Shown here one piece after another: positions 18,030 through 27,532 of a stretch of 64,000 bases of DNA. The stretch lies in contig JADJOV010000001.1 of NCBI GenBank assembly GCA_016713585.1, positions 372,001 through 436,000 of the forward strand, written 5' to 3'. Positions within the stretch are counted from its first letter, which is position 1. Each line of letters starts with the position of its first letter. This stretch comes from Bdellovibrionales bacterium (lineage in GTDB: Bacteria; Bdellovibrionota; Bdellovibrionia; Bdellovibrionales; Bdellovibrionaceae). Made by a program: the position numbers and the translations under genes. The notes under the pieces were generated by a model, which had not been told where the DNA came from, made no database searches, and was given only the letters and a program-made list of their open reading frames with translations.

Positions 18030-18302
18030 GTGACTGAAGAGATCATCCTCAAATTGGGTCAAGACGCCTTGAAGACCACGGCCATAGTGGCAGCCCCGCT
18101 TCTTGTGACAACCCTGATCGTGGGTCTCGCCGTGAGTGTTTTTCAAGCCCTGACCCAAATCAATGAAGCGACATTGACCTTTGTGCCTAAGATGATCATC
18201 GTGGCAATCGTGTTTGTATTAGCTGGACCCTGGATGATCGATATCATGAGTACCTATACTGTGACCCTTTTTGAGAGCATTTCGACGATTGTGAGAGAGT
18301 AG
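18030..18302 (+). CDS. fliQ: Flagellar export gate FliQ
   Basis: 90 residues with two membrane helices and the FliQ signature AVSVFQALTQINEATLTFVPK. GTG 18030 follows TAGGAG by six bases, right after the true end of fliP. Complete and undamaged; part of the FliP5Q4R1 export gate. Confidence 0.93.
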   Translation: MTEEIILKLGQDALKTTAIVAAPLLVTTLIVGLAVSVFQALTQINEATLTFVPKMIIVAIVFVLAGPWMIDIMSTYTVTLFESISTIVRE

Positions 18303-18304
18303 AG

Positions 18305-19084
18305 ATGATTAATTTATCCCAACTGAATCAGCTTCAGATTCTACTTTTTGCTCTGGTTTTTCTCCGGTGCAGTAGTTTCATCATGAGTGCGGCTTTGTTT
18401 GGCGCTTCGGGAATTAATACACATTTCAAAATCCTGTTTGCATTGGTTCTTTCGATGGTTTTATTCCCTAATTTAGCGTCGCACAACGCCGACCTGACGT
18501 ACGTCAACGAAAATTTGGTTATTTTGGTCATCCGTGAAGTTTTCGTTGGTCTGTCGATCGGAGTGATTAGCCGTTCCTTCTTTTTTGCGGTGAGTATGAC
18601 TGGGGATTTGGTCTCTATGTCTTTGGGATTGGGCGCCGCTCAATTGTTCAATCCACTGAGTGGAACTCAAAGTCAGATTATGGATCAGTTTTTCACATGG
18701 TTGTCTTTGATGATTTTTCTGTCCTTGGGTGGGCATCATATCTTAATTAATGCGATCTCATCGAGTTTTGAATTGATTCCCTTGGCGCAAAACAAATTTT
18801 CGACGGGTCCCTTTGCAGCAATTGTGGGAGACTATTACAAATTGCTGATTGTGGCGATTCAGATTTCGGCACCAGTTTTGATCTCAATGGTGCTAACCAA
18901 TTTGGCAATGGGCATATTGGGTCGAACGGTTCCCCAAATTAATGTCTTGGTGACGAGTTTTCCTATTTCAATTTTGTTGGGCCTTGGTGTCTAGGTTCTA
19001 ACGGTACCGATGTGGTCACAGGAAATGAGTCATCTTCTGGATATAACCTCAACTGAGCTTATGAAGTTTATGAAGGCAATATAG
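18305..19084 (+). CDS. fliR: Flagellar export gate FliR, in-frame TAG
   Basis: Hydrophobic protein with the conserved GDLVSMSLGLGAAQLFNP and GRTVPQINVLVTSFPISI segments of FliR. A TAG at 18992-18994 follows LLGLGV; the same frame then continues VLTVPMWSQEMSHLL and ends with TAG at 19082-19084, one base before the flhB ATG. Full length is 259 residues, as usual. Like the fliP stop, the site expects a Leu (TTG), so a T-to-A base error would explain it. ATG 18305 starts two bases after the fliQ stop. Confidence 0.85.
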
Positions 19085-19085
19085 A

Positions 19086-20152
19086 ATGGCTGACTCCAAC
19101 GATAGTGAAAAAACAGAACAGGCAACCGATGCTCGTCGAGAGGAGTTTCGAAAGCAGGGTCAGGTTGCACATAGTCGCGAGTTGGCCTCAGCGCTAGTAT
19201 TGCTTGGGGCTGCGGGCGGGATGTATGTCGCGGGTAGGTTCTTTTTCATGTCGTTTTTCGATCTGTTTAAACACACTTACGGGCCCGATCTTGTGACGCA
19301 CATCAGGCAGGGAGACATACTAGATGCCTTGCGGTTTGCTGGAGCCCAGGCTCTTTTTATGATTTTGCCCGTCGTAAGTTTTGCGATGTTCATTGGGGTT
19401 GCCTCGACGGTTCTGCAAACCGGTTTTTTGCAGGTGGAAGATGCTTTTAGTCCCGACTTCAATAAACTCAATCCAATCGAAGGCTTCAAAAGAGTCTTTA
19501 GCCTCAGATCTTTGGTGGAGGGTCTCAAATCACTCCTGAAGATGATTCTTATTGGTGTGACGTTGTTTTTTCTTCTGCGGGGCGAATTCCACCGTGTGGC
19601 AGAGACGATGAACTATTCGATTCCAGAGCTTTTGGTTTACCTGGGCAGCATCATGGGGCGACTCATGTTTGGAGTTGGATTCATTATGCTCGTGCTGGCA
19701 GGTGGGGACTATTTTTTTCAGCGATGGGAATTAGAACGTAAGATGATGATGACAAAACAAGAAATTAAAGAGGAGACGAAGCAAAGGGAGGGGGATCCGC
19801 TCATTAAGACTCGCATACGCCGAATTCAGCGGGAGATGGCGACTCGCCGGATGATGGATGCGATTCCTAAGGCCGATGTTGTGATTACGAATCCAACCTC
19901 ATTGCAGTTGTTCTCAAGTACGATGCCAATCTGCCGGCCCCCCAGCTCGTCGCAAAGGGTGCAGATCTGATTGCAGAAAAAATCAAGGCGATGGCGCGAG
20001 AGCACAATATTCCTATTGTCGAAAACATACCTCTCGCTCGAACAATTTTTAAGACTCTCAAAATCGGTCAAGTGATTCCAAGGGAGCTCTTTGTTGCCGT
20101 TGCCGAAGTTTTGTCATTTGTCTTTCGTTTACGTAAGAAAGGGAAAGTATAG
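19086..20152 (+). pseudogene. flhB: Flagellar export switch FlhB, one frameshift
   Basis: MADSNDSEKTEQATDARREEF is the classical FlhB start, followed by four membrane helices and the KQEIKEETKQREGDP linker. The autocleavage site is read as NPT before a one-base loss at about 19900-19908 breaks the frame; the remaining sequence (VVLKYDANLPAPQLVAKGAD, IPIVENIPLARTIFK) is intact to 20152. Adding one base gives 355 residues. The residue after NPT, normally His, is obscured by the error. FlhB switches export from hook to filament substrates. Confidence 0.88.
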
Positions 20153-20154
20153 TA

Positions 20155-22263
20155 ATGGATTCAGTGTTCCAGTTCTTAAAGAAGTTCGAAAAGTTTACCA
20201 AGAATACGGATCTTCTGATTGCTTTTGGTTTGTTGGCAATACTCTCTGTCATGATCATCCCTTTGCCACCGATTCTTTTGGACATTTCGCTGACTTTTTC
20301 ACTCTCTTTAAGTATCATGATCTTATTGACCGCAGTCTATACAAAGAGAACCCTCGACTTTGCATCATTTCCATCTTTACTTTTGATCACGACACTCTTT
20401 CGACTCTCTTTAAATGTGGCAACAACGCGGCTGATATTGACCCATGGACACGAGGGTCCCAAGGCAGCTGGTGACGTTATCAACGCATTCGGAAATTTCG
20501 TTGTAGGTAATAATTATGTCATTGGATTGATTGTATTTCTAATATTGGTCACCATTAATTTCATTGTTATTACCAAGGGTTCTGGCAGGGTTGCTGAGGT
20601 TGCTGCACGATTTACTTTGGACGCAATGCCAGGAAAGCAAATGTCCATTGATGCTGATCTCAACGCGGGTTTAATCAATGAACAAGAAGCGAGACGTCGC
20701 AGAAAAGAGATTGAGCAGGAGGCTGATTTCTATGGAGCAATGGATGGAGCTTCAAAGTTTGTGCGAGGAGATGCTATTGCCGGGATTATTATTACGATAA
20801 TCAATATTTTGGGTGGACTTCTTATTGGGGTCCTACAAAAGAATTTAGATTTAGCAACGGCTGCAAAATACTATACGATGTTGACCATCGGAGATGGTTT
20901 GCTTGCTCAAATTCCAGCTCTGATTATTTCAACGGCGGCGGGTACAATTGTCACTCGAAGTTCGAGCGGTGACGCTCATATCGGAACTGAGATTGTGCAG
21001 CAATTAACCATGAACTCCAGACCAGTCTACATTTCCTCTTCAGTTATCGCTATTGGGCCTGATCCCTGGACTGCCAACGGTGCCGTTTTTGCTGATGGGG
21101 TCTCTCTTAGCCGGAACGGCCTGGGTGATTGCAAAATATAAACAAGAGACCATGGATACTGAAAAGAAGAAAACAGATGCGGCCTTACATGCACCAAAGA
21201 AAGAAAACATTGAAGGCATGTTGTCTCTTGATTTGATAGAATTGGAGGTTGGGTACGGCCTGATCAATGTTGTAGAATCAGACAAAAGTGGAGATCTTTT
21301 AGAGCGGATCGTCAGCATCAGAAAGCAATTCGCACTCGATCTTGGTATTATCGTGCCTTCAATTCATATTAGGGACAATTTGCAGTTAGCTCCAGGGGAG
21401 TATCGGTTGTTGATTAAGGGTAACAAAGTCGGAGGAGGAATTCTTCGCCCAGAATACATGCTGGCGATGGATCCAGGAAATGTGTCGAAGAGAATTGAAG
21501 GCATTCAAACACGAGAGCCTGCTTTTGGTCTTGATGCACTTTGGATTACCGCTTCCCGCAAAGAGGAGGCCGAAATGGCAGGTTATACAGTCGTTGATCT
21601 GCCAACCGTGATGGCGACTCATTTTACGGAAATTATTCGTGCCCATGCTCATGAGCTTGTCGGACGTCAAGAAGTGTCCCAATTGATCGAGAATTTTAAA
21701 AAAGTAAATCCTAAAGTGATCGAAGAACTGATTCCGGATCTGTTGCCTCTTGGTTCAATTGTGCGGGTTCTGCAGAACCTCTTAAAGGAGCAAGTGTCGA
21801 TCCGGGATCTACTGACAATTTTGAGACCTTGGCGGATGAGGCTCCAAAAAACAAAGATGTGGATGTTTTGACAGAGAGCGTACGCCGCCATTTGGCGCGA
21901 GCCATAACGTCAAAGTATACCACGGAACAAGGGCAGGTCCCAGTTATGACATTGCATCCTCGAGTTGAAGAACTAGTTGCAAATTCTCTGCTTCAGACTG
22001 ATCAGGGGGTTCAGCTTGTTATGGACCCAGGAACGGCCTCGAGTTTGATTTCCGAAATTGCTAATGCCGTTGAGGGTCATCCAGAAGTTGCGGCCCAGCC
22101 GATACTGCTGACAAGTCCAACATCTCGTCGGCATCTATATAAGTTAACCTCGCGGTTTATTCCACAGCTGGCTGTGTTGTCTCACAATGAGCTAACTGCC
22201 GAGGCCCGAGTTCAGTCAATTGCGACAGTTGAGATGAGAGCGGAGATGAATCATGCTGGTTAA
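20155..22263 (+). pseudogene. flhA: Flagellar export protein FlhA, two frameshifts
   Basis: Eight-helix N-terminal domain with the FHIPEP-family segment FPSLLLITTLFRLSLNVATTR and TKGSGRVAEVAARFTLDAMPGKQM, then the cytoplasmic export-platform domain. One extra A near 21050 disrupts VIALGLIPGLP, and one missing G near 21823 disrupts LTILETLADEA. The two shifts cancel, so the full 2109 bp equals 703 codons. Each of the three parts is fully conserved. ATG 20155 starts two bases after the flhB stop. FlhA receives chaperone-substrate complexes for export. Confidence 0.9.
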
Positions 22264-23672
22264 AAAATTTGAAGCTCGAACGATGAAGGAAGCGCTAGAA
22301 ATGGTCAAAGCCCAAATGGGACCAGACGCCATTATTCTGTCGGCCCGGGACAACAAGAAGAGTTTTGGTTTAGTCGGTGAAGTGAGTGTTGAGATCACGG
22401 CAGCGGTGTCAGAGACGACCCTCCACAAGAAGAAATTTGTTGAGACAAAGATGGTTGAGACCGACAAAGAGCGATTTCAAAGGAGTCCAGCTCGCACCCA
22501 AAAGGATCTGATTGAGAAAATGGTCAGAAGAGAGCTTGAAACCCGGCCTGTGGCAAAAGTGAATTTGGCAAACACGCCCCAGTCAGAGCCAAAGGCTGTT
22601 CCGAGAAGGATGACCTCCCAACGGTATATTGAAATTGACGAGACTGATGAGGTTGATAACAGTCCTTCGCAAGCTCAGTCACAAACTCAATTTCCGGCCC
22701 AGTCAGCAGCTCAGCCGCCAGCTTGGAGCAATGGAAGCACAATCAAGAATCTTCGAACTGAGGTTTCTTCTCTGAAAGAGGCGCTTTCTCACTTTCAAAA
22801 GGTTCCGCAGCATCTTGGATCCAGCTACCCCGGTGCTGATTTTGGACTTCCCTTTGATTTAAGTTTTTTATTCGCAAAAATGGTGAAAGAAGGAGTATCT
22901 GAGAAAGTTAGCGGGCAGTTGCTGTACGAAGCATTTCAGAAGATGCCGCCAAATAGACTTAAGAATCAAGCCCTGGTTGAGGGTTGGGTCGCAAAAAACA
23001 TCTTGGACGCGACGATCATTTCGCCTTTAGGAATCAACACGAAGGTCCATGTTTTTTTTGGGCCTGCTGGCGGCGGAAAAACAACGACGCTCGTCAAAAT
23101 GGCGAGTCGACTTCTTTTAGAAGAAAAGAAGCGCGTCGGATTGATTACGACCGACATTCTAAAGGTGGGAGCAATTGACCAGCTACGAATCTTTTCTCAG
23201 ATTCTCAACGTTCCCTTTGCCGTCGTGAGAGAACCATCGGATTGGCGCAAGCTCGCCTCCTATTTTGATCAAGTTGATGTCCTCTTTGTTGACTTCCCGG
23301 CACTTGGCTTGCGCGAGTTTGAGCAGGTTCATAAGTGGGCAGCGCTGTTGCCGCCGACCTCGATTCCTTCCCCAAAAGCATTTAGTCCTGCCATGCACAT
23401 ACAGAAGTGACGATATGAAGGAGGCTGCGACACGGTGGGAGGCCTTCAGGGCCGATGATTTAATTATTACAAACTTGGATGAATCAGTTCGTCGGGGCGT
23501 GGTTTATTCAATCATGAAAGAGCTGAGTCTGCCGCTCTTTGCCTTTGGAATTGGCTCTCGAGTTCCTGACGATTTTGAATATGCAACCAAGGAAAGAGTC
23601 TTGGATCTAATTTTTCGAATAACTGAGCAGCAGGTTTCTGATCACTCGGGATCAGAGCGGTGGAAAGAATGA
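22253..23672 (+). pseudogene. flhF: Flagellar GTPase FlhF, one frameshift
   Basis: SRP-type GTPase that sets pole position of the flagellum. N-terminal MLVKKFEARTMKEAL and basic B domain, a Gln/Pro-rich linker (about 136-160), then the NG domain with P-loop GPAGGGKTT (270-278) and TTDILKVGAIDQL. One extra A in the AAAA run near 23376 breaks the frame; on repair KHLVLPCTYRSDD leads to LIITNLDES (the TKLDE guanine-specificity motif, here TNLDE) and stop 23672. It overlaps flhA by 11 bases. The G4 Lys-to-Asn change is worth noting. Confidence 0.85.
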
Positions 23673-23679
23673 GGATATT

Positions 23680-24495
23680 ATGAATTTCTTGAAGCAAACG
23701 CGCACGATAAGTATCACCTCAGGCAAGGGGGGCGTCGGTAAAACAACCCTTGTTTGTAATATGGCCGTGGGACTCGCTCAGAAAGGCCAACGAGTGTTGA
23801 TTTTCGATGCTGATTTGGGTATGGCCAATGTGGATCTTTTCTTTGGGGTTAAAGCCCAGGGTCATATCGGGGAGGTCATTGAAGGTCAAAAAGACCTCGC
23901 TGATGTTTTAATTGAGGTTGCAAAAAACGTATATCTGATTCCTGGTGGAAATGGCATCGTTGAGCTTCAGCACATGAATCATTTTCAGAAACGTGCCATG
24001 CTGGAATCTATTGAAATGCTGCCAATGAGTTTTGATACTATCATAATTGATACAGCTCCCGGTCTTGCAGACCATGTCTTGTATTTCAATTCAGTTGCTG
24101 AATCAAATTTCTTAGTTCTTACGCCAGATCCTTCGAGTTTTGCGGATGGCTATTCATTGGTCAAGGTGTTACACCAGCAGTACAAGAAGAAGAGATTTTC
24201 AGTGATTGTCAATCAGGTTGCAGACGAAAGGGAAGGCCTCTTGATATTTAGTAAGTTTCAAGACATCGTCGCCCAATTTCTTCATATCCGAATTGATTTT
24301 CTTGGGACCGTCAGCTTTGACTCTCAACTCAAACGAGCGGTCCAGGCCCAACGTCTTATTTTGAGACAAAGTCCAGGGGCCATTTCATCTCGAGGCATTT
24401 TGGAGATAGTGAATCAAATCGAGCAAAGTGGACTCCAGTCAAGAGATCGCGTGAGCAACAGACAATTTTGGAGTCAGGTCGTAGGGATAGCTTAA
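23680..24495 (+). CDS. flhG: FlhG/FleN MinD-like ATPase
   Basis: 271 residues. Deviant Walker A SGKGGVGKTT (14-23), DADLGMANVDLFFG and DTAPG switch regions as in MinD-type ATPases. It limits flagellar number and acts with FlhF. ATG 23680, eight bases after the flhF stop, with GAGGAT upstream. The gene is complete, followed by fliA. Confidence 0.9.
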   Translation: MNFLKQTRTISITSGKGGVGKTTLVCNMAVGLAQKGQRVLIFDADLGMANVDLFFGVKAQGHIGEVIEGQKDLADVLIEVAKNVYLIPGGNGIVELQHMNHFQKRAMLESIEMLPMSFDTIIIDTAPGLADHVLYFNSVAESNFLVLTPDPSSFADGYSLVKVLHQQYKKKRFSVIVNQVADEREGLLIFSKFQDIVAQFLHIRIDFLGTVSFDSQLKRAVQAQRLILRQSPGAISSRGILEIVNQIEQSGLQSRDRVSNRQFWSQVVGIA

Positions 24496-24567
24496 CTGTG
24501 TTTCTGTGAGATTTGGACTTCTGTATTCCCAAGAAGATCTGGTAAGATCTAGCCTGGTGGGGTGTAA

Positions 24568-25353
24568 ATGAGTAAGAACGCGGCGCTGTTGAGGAAGTAT
24601 AAAGAAGACCCTAAAAAGCTAAGCCAGAATCAAAAGGATGTGCTAATAAAAGAGTACGCCCCATTAATTCGCTTTATTGCTCAGAAGATTGCCGTTCGGT
24701 TGCCATCAAACATTGAATTGGATGATTTGATTTCAGCGGGTGTCATCGGTCTAATGGATGCGATTGATAAATACGATCCAAGTCGCGATAACAAATTCAA
24801 AACCTATGCAGAGTTTAGAGTGCGTGGCGCAATTCTCGATGAGCTCAGGGCTCAAGATTGGGTCCCGAGATCCATTCGAGATAAGGCTAAACTTTTGGAT
24901 AAGACTTTGGTCAACCTAGAGGCTGATCTTGGCCGCACGGCAACTGACGAAGAGGTTTCAAAGGCTCTGAACATTTCAGTCGATGAATTTCACGATCTAG
25001 TCAATCAGGTGCGTCCAATCAGTCTCTTGTCCATTGATGACGCTCAGACATTCAGTAATACAGATAAGAAATCCATCCTAAACCTATTAGAAGGTTCCAA
25101 AACGAACAGTCCTTATAATCAGTTGAACTTGAAGACGGTTAAAGAGTTTGTAGCTAAGGGTATCGAAGAACTTCCGGAGCGTCAGCGAATGGTTCTTTCG
25201 CTCTATTATTATGAAGATCTTAACCTTAAAGAGATAGGACAGGTCCTAAGAGTTACCGAAAGTCGAGTTTCTCAGCTTCACGCTCAAGCCGTTCAGAGAC
25301 TCAGAGCCCGACTTCAAGCAACCCTCGACTCTGGGGAAGTGGACCTTGTGTGA
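24568..25353 (+). CDS. fliA: RNA polymerase sigma-28 factor FliA
   Basis: 261 residues with region 2 (YAPLIRFIAQKIAVRLPS, DLISAGVIGLMDAIDKYDP, KTYAEFRVRGAILDELRAQDW), region 3 and the region 4 helix-turn-helix (LKEIGQVLRVTESRVSQLHAQAVQRL). This is the WhiG/FliA type that transcribes late flagellar genes such as flagellin; a GCCGATCA element lies before the flagellin at 56493. ATG 24568; spacer of 72 bp from flhG could hold its own promoter. Confidence 0.92.
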   Translation: MSKNAALLRKYKEDPKKLSQNQKDVLIKEYAPLIRFIAQKIAVRLPSNIELDDLISAGVIGLMDAIDKYDPSRDNKFKTYAEFRVRGAILDELRAQDWVPRSIRDKAKLLDKTLVNLEADLGRTATDEEVSKALNISVDEFHDLVNQVRPISLLSIDDAQTFSNTDKKSILNLLEGSKTNSPYNQLNLKTVKEFVAKGIEELPERQRMVLSLYYYEDLNLKEIGQVLRVTESRVSQLHAQAVQRLRARLQATLDSGEVDLV

Positions 25354-25393
25354 GTCATCACAATTAAAATAGGGCGGAAAAGGATTTCACTCG

Positions 25394-26068
25394 ATGCGAT
25401 TAATTGGTCCGCTTCCCACGATTTGTTTCGGAACATTATTGTCGATTCCAGTGAGTCTCACTTGGGCATTCTATGCCTTTGCGAGTTCCTGGTTTGTTGA
25501 GCCGACCCCGATGAATTTTTTTATGATCATTGCTGGCTGCTGCTTCACTTTCTTTTTTGGTCTTTTGTGTGTGTATCGTTTTTTTATTTCTTGCTGCCCG
25601 ATTCCTGAAGGGGATCTCCAGGAGGGTAGCCGGGGTGAATTTTACTGGATGATCTCGGCAGCTTTTTGGGTTCTCTTCTTGAATTTGATCGTTGTGAATC
25701 ATATTATTCCGGTTCCGATGACTCGGATTCTTTACAAGATTTTGGGCGCTCGAGTTGGGAAGAATACCTATTTTTCTGGAACCGTTCTGGATCCTCAATT
25801 TACCACCTTTGGATCAAACGTCGTCGTTGGTCTGGGTTCCATTATAATTCCACACGTGATCGAAGGTAAAAGACTCGCCCACTTCCAAGTGCAAGTGGGA
25901 GATAATGTAACCATTGGTGCACAGGCGACAATTCTCGCTGGCACCAAAATCGGCTCAGGGTCGATGGTTGGCGCCATGAGTCTAGTGCCAAAGAACACTG
26001 TGATTGGTGACTACGAGCTCTGGGCCGGAGTTCCCGCAAAATTTATTCGAAAACTCCCCACAATCTAA
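25394..26068 (+). CDS. Left-handed beta-helix acyltransferase-like membrane protein
   Basis: 224 residues. Two or three N-terminal membrane helices (about 5-35, 43-70, 85-110) precede hexapeptide repeats (VGKNTYFSGTVLD, VVVGLGSIIIP, VTIGAQATILAGTKIGSGSMVGAMSLVPKNTVI, AGVPAKFIRKL) of the LbH acyltransferase fold. The fused membrane part is unusual for the fold and suggests modification of an envelope lipid or polysaccharide, an inference. It ends four bases into the convergent sigma gene. Confidence 0.7.
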   Translation: MRLIGPLPTICFGTLLSIPVSLTWAFYAFASSWFVEPTPMNFFMIIAGCCFTFFFGLLCVYRFFISCCPIPEGDLQEGSRGEFYWMISAAFWVLFLNLIVVNHIIPVPMTRILYKILGARVGKNTYFSGTVLDPQFTTFGSNVVVGLGSIIIPHVIEGKRLAHFQVQVGDNVTIGAQATILAGTKIGSGSMVGAMSLVPKNTVIGDYELWAGVPAKFIRKLPTI

Positions 26069-27072
26069 ACAACATCCATTTTATCTTTAATTTTTTTCAT
26101 CAAGCGAGCCTCGGCCTGTCGAACGGCTTCGCGAGTGATTCCATACTTTTCCCCAATTTCTTGAAGAGTTAATGGCTCATCGTTAAGAATTCGTTCTTCG
26201 AGCAAGATTTTCTCTCGCTCATTCAGCGTTGGTCGTAGTTCCTCTATTTTTTGGTTGAGCAAGGACAGCTGCTCTTCTCGAGCCAGGGTTTCATCCAGCG
26301 ATTCATCGCTGGGCATTCGTTGGAGGTCACCAAGAGAAACCGAAGAGTCAGTATTGATCGGTTTGTCTAAGCTCACGTCTCGACCAGTCATTCTTTGAGC
26401 CATTTGATTGATTTCGTCTTCGGGAATTCCCAGGCGGGAACTGAGTAGTGCTAAGTTTGGCTCATGTCCCATGAGCTCCAAGGCGTCTTTTTCGCGTTGC
26501 AACTGATAAAACAATTTACGTTGATTTTGGGTTGTCCCGATTCTGACAATCGAATACTGACGCATAAGGTATTCTTGAATATAACCTCGAATCCACCAGA
26601 CTGCGTAAGTAATTAATCTGGCCCCTTTATAAGGATTATACTCTTTCACAGCATGCATCAGGCCAACATTACCTTCTTGAATGAGATCAATCATTCGCGC
26701 TCCGAATTTAGAATATTCGGCCGCAATTTTGACAACAAAGCGCAAATTTGCTTGAACCAGCTTTTGGGCTGCGTCTGGATCTTTAGACTCAAAATACTTT
26801 GTTGCAATCTCAGTTTCTTGTTCTTTCGTTAATAAGGGATATTTTCGAATCTGACTGAGATAGCTGCCAAGAAGATCGGTGCCCTTGCCAGGCAATGTCG
26901 GAGCCTTGATTTGTTTATCAACTTCCAAATCGACCAGGCCCAATGACAAATCATCCAGCTCGCCTTCGTTGATCAATTCACCAACAACAGCCTTCGCCTG
27001 GGATTTTTTCTCCGAAGGAGTATTCTTTGGCGGACCTTTTTTGGAAGTGGTTTTTTGACTGGCTTTTGCCAT
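26065..27072 (-). CDS. RpoH-type alternative sigma factor
   Basis: 335 residues. Region 2 (LVQANLRFVVKIAAEYSKFG, DLIQEGNVGLMHAVKEY, YAVWWIRGYIQEYLM) and region 4 (TLQEIGEKYGITREAVRQAEA) are full; the RpoH box QRKLFYQLQ at 184-192 assigns it to the heat-shock sigma-32 group rather than RpoD. The N-terminal 60 residues are Lys-rich and then acidic, longer than E. coli RpoH (284 residues). ATG 27072 follows GGTTAGGTTAGGTTCTCC. Closeness to fliA recalls the Bd3314/Bd3318 pair of B. bacteriovorus, from memory only. Confidence 0.85.
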   Translation of the reverse strand: MAKASQKTTSKKGPPKNTPSEKKSQAKAVVGELINEGELDDLSLGLVDLEVDKQIKAPTLPGKGTDLLGSYLSQIRKYPLLTKEQETEIATKYFESKDPDAAQKLVQANLRFVVKIAAEYSKFGARMIDLIQEGNVGLMHAVKEYNPYKGARLITYAVWWIRGYIQEYLMRQYSIVRIGTTQNQRKLFYQLQREKDALELMGHEPNLALLSSRLGIPEDEINQMAQRMTGRDVSLDKPINTDSSVSLGDLQRMPSDESLDETLAREEQLSLLNQKIEELRPTLNEREKILLEERILNDEPLTLQEIGEKYGITREAVRQAEARLMKKIKDKMDVV

Positions 27073-27084
27073 GGAGAACCTAAC

Positions 27085-27390
27085 CTAACCTAAGTGCTTA
27101 TGGAGCATTCGAGAAAGAGAATCCTGGACCTTTGACTTAAAGGGAAGTAGGAGAAGTGGCAAATCGACAGTAATCGAAACAAGACTCGACGCGCCTTGAG
27201 GGGCCACAATAAGCTCAGCCCCGAATTTTCCGCCTTTGATCTGGCAAGTCATCTTCTGATCATTGAATTTGCATTGTAAGCTCGAATCATATTTTTTAAG
27301 GTCGTCGCCCTTTGTCAAAAGTTCCTTAACCTTCGAGAAGGCCACATCGGCTGAATATTTGTTTTGATATTCTACTGTGAATTTTGCCAT
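27085..27390 (-). CDS. Small conserved hypothetical, PHA-granule-like family
   Basis: 101 residues (MAKFTVEYQNKYSADVAFSKV). The pattern of a lone Cys-Lys beta-strand core (DQKMTCQIKGGKFGAELIV) and basic C-terminus (KVQDSLSRMLHKHLG) resembles the polyhydroxyalkanoic-acid-system family of short proteins, but this is a weak recognition. Start chosen at the internal ATG because the upstream extension reads as noncoding; no strong ribosome site. It ends 12 bases before the sigma gene and may be co-transcribed with it. Confidence 0.55.
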   Translation of the reverse strand: MAKFTVEYQNKYSADVAFSKVKELLTKGDDLKKYDSSLQCKFNDQKMTCQIKGGKFGAELIVAPQGASSLVSITVDLPLLLLPFKSKVQDSLSRMLHKHLG

Positions 27391-27494
27391 GGGAGAATAA
27401 TACGGGGCAGTCCTTATTTCTGTCACTCATTTTGAGCAATCGAGTTTGATCCAAGCTATCATTTTGGATTATGGACCATATTAGAATATCACTT

Positions 27495-27523
27495 TTGACG
27501 ATATCGCCAAGACATGTCAGAAT
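27495..27523 (+). promoter_or_regulatory. Possible aspS promoter
   Basis: TTGACG, 17-bp spacer, CAGAAT. It would place the transcript start within a few bases of the ATG at 27533, so the message would be nearly leaderless, consistent with the absence of a ribosome site. Weak. Confidence 0.3.
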
Positions 27524-27532
27524 CCTAAGTCT

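Noticed and set aside
17919..18994. Genetic-code change with TAG as a sense codon
   Set aside because: fliP, fliQ, fliR and flhB all end naturally at TAG, and other broken genes carry TAA or frameshifts rather than TAG.
15393..23672. Programmed frameshifting or true decay of the flagellar operon
   Set aside because: Breaks also occur in unrelated genes including aspS, at different kinds of sites and in both directions, without slippery heptamers or downstream stems; sequence error explains all of them more simply.
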